Source: Thermomonas sp. (GTDB taxonomy: Bacteria > Pseudomonadota > Gammaproteobacteria > Xanthomonadales > Xanthomonadaceae). Taken from it: a stretch of DNA of 64,000 nt. The position numbers and the translations under genes were made by a program. Every line of letters begins with the position of its first letter. The stretch's first letter is position 1. Under the pieces are notes generated by a model. It was not told where the DNA came from and made no database searches. It was given only the letters and a program-made list of their open reading frames with translations. The stretch lies in NCBI RefSeq assembly GCF_025993755.1, contig NZ_JAMQHN010000122.1, positions 1-64,000 of the forward strand, read 5' to 3'. Of this stretch, positions 59,098 to 64,000 are shown one piece after another.

Positions 59098-60261
59098 TCA
59101 GAAGGCGTTGATCCCGGTCAGCTCGCGGCCGATCACCAGCTGATGCACGGTTTCGGTGCCTTCGTAGGTGATGACGGATTCGAGGTTGAGCGCGTGGCGG
59201 ATGGCCGCGTGCTCGGTGGTGATGCCGGCGCCACCCAGCAGGTCGCGGCATTCGCGGGCGATGTCAATCGCCATGCGACAGTTGTTCCACTTCGCCAGCG
59301 AGACCTGCTGCGGCTGCATGGTGCCGGCATCCTTCAGCCGGCCCAGCTGCAGCGACAGCAGCTGCGCCAGGGTGATGCGGCGGGCCATGTCGGCCATCTT
59401 GATCTGGGCGCTCTGGGTGGCGGCCACCGGGCGGCCGAACAGGATCCGCTCCTTGGTGTAGTGGACGACTTCGTCCAAGCAGGCAATGGCGGCGCCGATC
59501 GGACCCCAGGTGATGCCGTAGCGGGCCTGGGTCAGACAGCCCAGCGGTCCCTTCAGCCCCTTCACGTTGGGCAGGCGGCTGGAATCCGGCACCCGCACGT
59601 TGTCGAAGAACAGCGCACTGGTGACCGACGCGCGCAGCGACATCTTGTGCTTGATTTCCTGCGCGGTGAAACCGGGCATTCCCTTCTCCAGCACGAAGCC
59701 CTGGATGCCCTCGTCGGTCTGCGCCCACACGATGGCGATGTCGGCCAGGTTGCCGTTGGTGATCCACATCTTGCTGCCGTTGATCACCCAGTCGTCACCA
59801 TCGCGGCGGGCATGGGTCTTCATGTTGGCCGGGTCGGAGCCACCGTGCGGCTCGGTCAAGCCGAAGCAGCCGATGACCTTGCCCGCCGCCATGTCCGGCA
59901 GCCAGCGCATGCGCTGCTCCTCGCTGCCGTAGGCGTAGATCGGATACATGCACAACGAGCTCTGCACGCTGACGAAGCTGCGGATGCCGGAGTCGCCGCG
60001 CTCCAGCTCCTGGCAGATCAGGCCGTAGCTGACGCCGTTGAGGCCGGCGCAACCGTACTTCTCCGGCAGCGACGAACCCAGCAGGCCCATCTCCGCGATC
60101 TCCGGCACCAGCTCCTTGGGGAAGCGGCCCGCGTCGAAGGCGTCGCCGATGATCGGGCGCACGCGTTCGTCGGTGAAGCGCGCCACGGTGTCCTGCACCG
60201 CGCGTTCTTCCTCGCTCAGCAGGGAGCGGACGTCGTAGAGATCGTACGGATGCAGGGCCAT
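59098..60261 (-). CDS. Acyl-CoA dehydrogenase, glutaryl-CoA dehydrogenase-like
   Basis: A 387-residue flavoenzyme with the acyl-CoA dehydrogenase blocks: C-F-G-L-T-E-P-H-G-G-S-D-P, W-I-T-N-G (FAD-binding region), F-G-R-P-V-A-A-T-Q, L-L-G-G-A-G-I and catalytic Glu in T-Y-E-G-T-E-T-V-H-Q, close to the glutaryl-CoA dehydrogenase motif Y-E-G-T-H-D-I-H. Overall similarity and length suggest GcdH-type activity in lysine/tryptophan degradation, but substrate is inferred. ATG at 60261 begins with M-A-L-H-P-Y-D; a longer frame to 60339 is not supported. Confidence 0.87.
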   Translation of the reverse strand: MALHPYDLYDVRSLLSEEERAVQDTVARFTDERVRPIIGDAFDAGRFPKELVPEIAEMGLLGSSLPEKYGCAGLNGVSYGLICQELERGDSGIRSFVSVQSSLCMYPIYAYGSEEQRMRWLPDMAAGKVIGCFGLTEPHGGSDPANMKTHARRDGDDWVINGSKMWITNGNLADIAIVWAQTDEGIQGFVLEKGMPGFTAQEIKHKMSLRASVTSALFFDNVRVPDSSRLPNVKGLKGPLGCLTQARYGITWGPIGAAIACLDEVVHYTKERILFGRPVAATQSAQIKMADMARRITLAQLLSLQLGRLKDAGTMQPQQVSLAKWNNCRMAIDIARECRDLLGGAGITTEHAAIRHALNLESVITYEGTETVHQLVIGRELTGINAF

Positions 60262-60416
60262 GTTTTCACGGTCGAATTGGACGAACCGCCATTGTAATCG
60301 CGCATGCCGCGCAATCGGTACGTGCGATTCGCCAAGCACAACCAGGCGTTACGACCGCCTTTCCGCAAAAGCCGTGCGTTTCGCCAGCATCGCCATGGCG
60401 CGCGCCGCCAAACACA

Positions 60417-60444
60417 GGCGGGGCCGGATCGCTCCGGCCCCGCC
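60417..60444 (-). terminator. G/C-rich hairpin after the glycine-zipper gene
   Basis: A perfect 12-bp stem (GGCGGGGCCGGA / TCCGGCCCCGCC, loop TCGC) begins about 30 nt beyond the stop codon on the minus strand and is followed by TGTGTTTGG. It also lies just ahead of the acyl-CoA dehydrogenase gene. Confidence 0.75.
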
Positions 60445-60474
60445 ACGGGAATTGCACGGGTTGGGCTGCGTCGA

Positions 60475-61236
60475 TCAGCGCAGTGTCGCGCCTTCCACCG
60501 CCGCCGTCTGGGTCACCACCCGGCCGTCGATCACCGGCAGCTGGCTGCCCGGATCCTGCTCCATGCGCACGGTGCGCTGCTGACCGTCGAAACGATAGGT
60601 CACGTCGTATCCCACCGTCCTGTCGGTATCGCCCAGCGCAATCCGCTCGCCCGGCTTGGTGTCGGTGCGCATCTTGCCGGTGGTGCCGTCAGGATTGCGG
60701 TAGGTCACGTTCCACGCCACCGTGCGGGCGCTGGTGGAGGTGCTGTTGACGGTGCGGCAGCGGTGGTCGGTGCGGTTGACCACCTGCCCACCGACGTGGC
60801 GACGGTCGATCTCGCGGCCGGCATAGCCGCCGGCCACCGCACCCGCCACCGTGGCCAGCTTGCGGCCATTGCCGCCGCCGACCTGATTGCCGACCAGGCC
60901 ACCGATGACCGCACCGGCGACGGTGCCGCCGACGTTGCCGTCGCGCTCCGGCAGGCGCTCCTGCACCGTCACGTCCTCGCAGACCTCGCGCGGCGTGCTG
61001 GTGGTGCTGGATTCGCGGATCGGCTCGCTGCCGATGACGGTGGCGTACAGCGGCTGGCGCTCGGTGACCGGCTTGACGCCGACGACTTCGGCGAAATCGA
61101 CCTTCGCACGCGCACTGCCATCGGCCAGCGGCGCGGTGATGGCGTCGTTGCTGCGGCTGTTCATGTAACCAGCGGTGGCGACGCCGCCAACCAGCAGCGC
61201 GGCAAGCGCAATGGCAATCGTATTGTTCTTCGGCAT
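60475..61236 (-). CDS. Glycine-zipper 2TM-domain envelope protein
   Basis: A 253-residue protein with an N-terminal hydrophobic segment (about 6-22, signal anchor or signal peptide), then a glycine-zipper domain at about residues 100-140 (G-N-V-G-G-T-V-A-G-A-V-I-G-G-L-V-G-N-Q-V-G-G-G) of the Rick_17kDa/SlyB-like type, and a C-terminal beta-rich region. One cysteine (about 85) precedes the zipper. Such proteins are commonly outer-membrane associated; the job is unknown. ATG at 61236 follows a GGAGCAGGA site; a longer frame to 61332 is not supported. Confidence 0.85.
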   Translation of the reverse strand: MPKNNTIAIALAALLVGGVATAGYMNSRSNDAITAPLADGSARAKVDFAEVVGVKPVTERQPLYATVIGSEPIRESSTTSTPREVCEDVTVQERLPERDGNVGGTVAGAVIGGLVGNQVGGGNGRKLATVAGAVAGGYAGREIDRRHVGGQVVNRTDHRCRTVNSTSTSARTVAWNVTYRNPDGTTGKMRTDTKPGERIALGDTDRTVGYDVTYRFDGQQRTVRMEQDPGSQLPVIDGRVVTQTAAVEGATLR

Positions 61237-61388
61237 GATCCTGCTCCCGCTGAGTTGAGTGATCCCTGTTCCGCAACCGATTGAACCACGGCCAATCTGA
61301 ATCGATGCCGAGCGAGCCCGAATCGTATCCACTTGCGTTCAGCTTCGCCCACACGATGTTTGCGCCGCGTGCATGCTAGTTTCCCGCC

Positions 61389-61616
61389 ATGGCCAATCCC
61401 TTCGTCTCTCCGCTCATGCGCTGGCTCGGCAGGCTCAGCTTCCCGCGTCTGTTCGTGCTGACCGCGGCGCTGTTCTTCCTCGATCTGCTGGTTCCCGACT
61501 TCATCCCGCTTGCCGACGAGATCCTGCTGGGCCTCGGCACGCTGCTGCTGTCGCGCTGGAAGAAGCAGCCGGATGCCGGCAAGCCGCCCATCGAGGGGCA
61601 GGCAAACCGGCGCTGA
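61389..61616 (+). CDS. DUF6116 family small membrane protein
   Basis: A 75-residue protein with one or two hydrophobic segments (about 18-52) between an N-terminal M-A-N-P-F-V-S-P-L-M-R-W-L and a charged tail. I recognise it as the DUF6116 type (L-P-D-F-I-P-L-A-D-E-I-L-L-G-L-G-T-L-L-L-like core) that sits beside tatD in Xanthomonadaceae. The function is unknown. Its stop is followed within 8 nt by tatD, so the two are probably co-transcribed. Confidence 0.82.
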   Translation: MANPFVSPLMRWLGRLSFPRLFVLTAALFFLDLLVPDFIPLADEILLGLGTLLLSRWKKQPDAGKPPIEGQANRR

Positions 61617-61623
61617 CCGCGTG

Positions 61624-62397
61624 ATGCGCCTGGTCGACAGCCACAGCCATTTCGACGCCGCCGAATTCGACGCCGACCGCGCCGCCGCGCATGCGCGCGC
61701 GCTGGCCGCAGGCGTGGACACCCAGATCGTGCCGGCCGTGGACGCCGCCGGCTGGCCGAAGCTGAAAGCCGTCTGCGCGCAGCTGCCCGGCCTGCATCCG
61801 GCCTATGGCCTGCATCCGATGTATCTGGATGCCCATCGCCCGGAGCATCTGCAGGAACTGCGCGACTGGATCGAACGCGAGCGCCCGGTCGCGGTGGGCG
61901 AATGCGGGCTGGACTATTTCGTCGAAGAGCTGGACCCCGCGCGCCAGCAGCACTACTTCGACGGGCAGCTGGCGCTGGCCGCCGAGTTCGACCTGCCCGT
62001 GATCGTGCACGCGCGCCGCGCAGTGGACGCGGTGATCGCCGCGATCCGCCGCTTCCCGGGCCTGCGCGGCGTGGTGCACAGCTTTTCCGGCAGCGCCGAA
62101 CAGGCCGCGCAGCTGCACAGACTCGGCTTCCTGCTCGGCATCGGCGGCCCTGTCACGCATGAACGCGCCAAACGCCTGCGTGGCGTCGTGGCCATCGTGC
62201 CGCTGGAACAGCTGCTGCTGGAAACCGACAGCCCCGACCAGCCCGGCGCGTCGCAGCGCGGCCAGCGCAACGAACCGGCCTACCTGACCGAAGTGCTGGA
62301 CACGGTGGCGACGTTGCGCGGCTTGTCGCATGAAGCGCTGGCTGAGGCGACTACCGCCAATGCCGAACGGCTGTTCGGCCTGCCGCGCGAAGGCTGA
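61624..62397 (+). CDS. TatD family metal-dependent hydrolase
   Basis: A 257-residue TIM-barrel hydrolase with the metal motif D-S-H-S-H-F (His7, His9), Glu in V-G-E-C-G-L-D-Y, His in V-I-V-H-A-R and H-S-F-S-G, and D in E-T-D-S-P. TatD-type enzymes act as 3'-5' DNases, with the YjjV subgroup less studied; this looks like the latter. ATG 61624 is preceded by an overlapping GTG at 61621; longer frames lie inside DUF6116. Confidence 0.93.
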   Translation: MRLVDSHSHFDAAEFDADRAAAHARALAAGVDTQIVPAVDAAGWPKLKAVCAQLPGLHPAYGLHPMYLDAHRPEHLQELRDWIERERPVAVGECGLDYFVEELDPARQQHYFDGQLALAAEFDLPVIVHARRAVDAVIAAIRRFPGLRGVVHSFSGSAEQAAQLHRLGFLLGIGGPVTHERAKRLRGVVAIVPLEQLLLETDSPDQPGASQRGQRNEPAYLTEVLDTVATLRGLSHEALAEATTANAERLFGLPREG

Positions 62398-62460
62398 TTC
62401 CGGCACAAGCGGAGCCGTCACGCCCTGCATCTTCGCAACGCGTCGCCAACGTCAGGCCAG

Positions 62461-64000
62461 CTACGGTTTTGCCCGATACACCGGCTTGCCGTCCACGTAG
62501 GTTGCCTCGATGATCAGCGTGCGCAATTGCGCGTCGGGCACCGCCAGCGGGTCCTCGGCCAGCACCACGAAATCGGCACGTTTGCCCGCTTCCAGGCTGC
62601 CAAGTTCGTTTTCGGAAAAACCGGCATAGGCCGCCTCGAGGGTGAACGCACGCAGCGCCTCGAACGCCGTCAGGCGCTCGTCCGGAAACCAGCCGCCAGC
62701 CGGCTTGCCGTCGGCGTCCGCACGGGTGATTGCCGCATACAGGCCCAGCCGCGGGTTGAGCGACTCGATCGGAAAGTCCGAACCGAAGGCAAGATGCACG
62801 CCGGTGTCGCGCAGTTGCCGCCAGGCATACGCGCCGACGATCCGCCGCGGTCCCACGCGATCTTCCGCCCACGGCATGTCGCTGGTCGCATGGGTGGGCT
62901 GCATCGAGGCAATCACGTGCATTCGCGCCAGTCGCGGCAGGTCTTCGGGCGAAAGGATCTGCGCGTGCTCGATGCGCCAGCGATGATCGCCGTCCACGTC
63001 GCCGCCCAGCGCCTTGGCATAGACATCGAGGACGGTGCGATTGGCGCGATCGCCGATCGCGTGGGTGGCCATCTGCATCCCGCAGCGATGCGCTTTGTCA
63101 GCGACGACCTGCAGGTCCTCCGGCGAGGTCACCATCAAACCGCGGTTGCCGGGATCGTCGCTGTAATCGGCCAGCAGCGCCGCGCCGCGACTGCCGAGCG
63201 CACCGTCGGCAATCACCTTGACCGTCCGCATCTGCAGGCGGCCGGACGGATGTCGATAGCGCCCGTTTTCGCACAACCAGTCCAGCGCCGCGGCGTTGCC
63301 GTCGGCCATTGCATAGATCCGGACCGGAAGTTCACCACGGTCGGCCAGATGCTGGTATACGCGCAATTCCGACAGCGGGATGCTGGCATCGTGCAGGCCG
63401 GTCAGGCCGTTCCTGGCGGCGTCCTGCATCGCCAGCCGGAGCGCGCGTTCGGTGGTGGCATCGTCGAGGGCCGGTTTGACCGCATCGAGCAGCTTCATGG
63501 CGTTGTCGAGGAAGATCCCGGTGGGCTTGCCCGCGGCATCGCGACGGATCGCGCCGCCGTCTGGCTGCCAGCTGCCCGCCAGATCACGCCGCACCGCGCG
63601 CATCGCCGCAGAGTTGGCCCATCCGGCATGGCCATCGATGCGGTACAGCCATACCGGACGGTCAGGGAAAGCCGCATCGAGGTCGGCCGCGCTGGGAAAT
63701 TCCCTGACCGGCCAGTCGTTCTGGTCCCAGCCATGGCCGGTCAGCCACGCGCCCGGCGGCAGGTCGCGGGCGAACGCGCGCAGCCGTTCCAGCACATCGG
63801 CTTTGTTGCGGGTGCCGATCAGGTTGACGGTCAGGTGGCTCAGCCCCTGCTCGAGGACGTGCCCGTGCGCGTCGATCATTCCCGGCACCACGGTTGCCGC
63901 GCCCAAGTCCAGACGCGTCGCGCCCGGATAGCGCGCCAGCAGGACGGTCCCGTCACCCACGGCGAGGATTCTTCCGTCCGCATCGAAAGCCATTGCCTGC
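62461..64000 (-). CDS. YtcJ-like amidohydrolase (5' end beyond the window)
   Basis: At least 513 codons are in the window; the frame remains open to the right edge, upstream of M-A-F-D-A-D-G, so the start and any signal peptide are outside. The amidohydrolase 3 domain shows V-P-G-M-I-D-A-H-G-H (metal H-x-H), H-A-I-G-D-R-A-N, R-I-E-H-A-Q and A-F-G-S-D-F-P-I-E with the conserved Asp, and the C-terminal small beta domain (K-R-A-D-F-V-V-L-A-E-D-P). The substrate is unknown. It is convergent with tatD (63 nt between stops). Confidence 0.9.
   Translation of the reverse strand, partial: QAMAFDADGRILAVGDGTVLLARYPGATRLDLGAATVVPGMIDAHGHVLEQGLSHLTVNLIGTRNKADVLERLRAFARDLPPGAWLTGHGWDQNDWPVREFPSAADLDAAFPDRPVWLYRIDGHAGWANSAAMRAVRRDLAGSWQPDGGAIRRDAAGKPTGIFLDNAMKLLDAVKPALDDATTERALRLAMQDAARNGLTGLHDASIPLSELRVYQHLADRGELPVRIYAMADGNAAALDWLCENGRYRHPSGRLQMRTVKVIADGALGSRGAALLADYSDDPGNRGLMVTSPEDLQVVADKAHRCGMQMATHAIGDRANRTVLDVYAKALGGDVDGDHRWRIEHAQILSPEDLPRLARMHVIASMQPTHATSDMPWAEDRVGPRRIVGAYAWRQLRDTGVHLAFGSDFPIESLNPRLGLYAAITRADADGKPAGGWFPDERLTAFEALRAFTLEAAYAGFSENELGSLEAGKRADFVVLAEDPLAVPDAQLRTLIIEATYVDGKPVYRAKP

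Overview
The window is GC-rich (high G/C at third codon positions, so many long antisense frames are non-coding shadows) and reads as a chromosomal segment of a gammaproteobacterium of the Xanthomonadaceae/Lysobacteraceae. The support is gene content and order: smc-zipA-ligA-epmA, scpA-scpB-rluB, pgsA followed by tRNA-Gly/Cys/Leu, an exbB-exbD-msbA-lpxK-kdsB block, a DUF6116 protein next to tatD, and protein sequences that resemble that family throughout. The genus cannot be fixed from sequence reading alone. Most of the window is housekeeping DNA. I see no CRISPR array, prophage or intact insertion sequence.

Layout. 0-8.6 kb: truncated Hsp20 gene with a heat-shock-type promoter, a Prx5 peroxiredoxin, and the envelope pair PBP1C plus a thioester-containing alpha-2-macroglobulin lipoprotein. 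8.8-13.4 kb: gyrA, mtnA and an exported triple-DUF3011 protein. 13.6-21.7 kb: epmA, ligA, zipA and smc, all leftward, then bolA and a YciI-like gene. 22.1-25.9 kb: rightward scpA-scpB-rluB, so both kleisin partners of Smc lie beside it, and a small exported protein. 26.0-28.6 kb: divergent tpx and a DUF885 lipoprotein peptidase.

28.5-31.0 kb is the accessory-looking part: an ISL3-type transposase remnant, an exported cysteine-rich protein whose C-terminus resembles polymorphic toxin type 44, and a stand-alone lipoate-ligase accessory domain. 31.0-35.5 kb: sulfate activation (cysD, fused cysNC) directly behind an FMN-binding glutamate synthase-like protein. 35.5-36.1 kb: three tRNA genes with terminator hairpins and a 102-bp nested inverted repeat.

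36.1-53.0 kb is one long, tightly packed leftward block. Read from right to left (transcription order) it holds an SDHAF4-like factor, sdhCDAB, sdhE, ygfX, lolCD, comEC, exbBD, msbA, lpxK, kdsB, a low-molecular-weight phosphatase, uvrC and pgsA. Many neighbours overlap by 1-8 nt (ATGA, TGATG, GTGA), so translation is probably coupled. Jointly it serves respiration (complex II with two assembly factors), lipoprotein export, energised outer-membrane transport, lipid A export and maturation, and phospholipid synthesis.

53.2-60.3 kb holds catabolic genes: a rightward pair (KstD-like flavoprotein plus acetolactate-synthase-like ThDP enzyme) facing a fused alpha-beta 2-oxoacid dehydrogenase E1 and a glutaryl-CoA-dehydrogenase-like enzyme, with repeats between them. 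60.5-64.0 kb: a glycine-zipper protein, DUF6116, TatD and a truncated YtcJ-like amidohydrolase.

The best candidates for something undescribed are the exported toxin-44-like protein with its odd neighbours, the orphan lipoate-ligase domain, the flavoprotein/ThDP pair, and two intergenic repeat families whose central hairpins share the apex CATGGATG.
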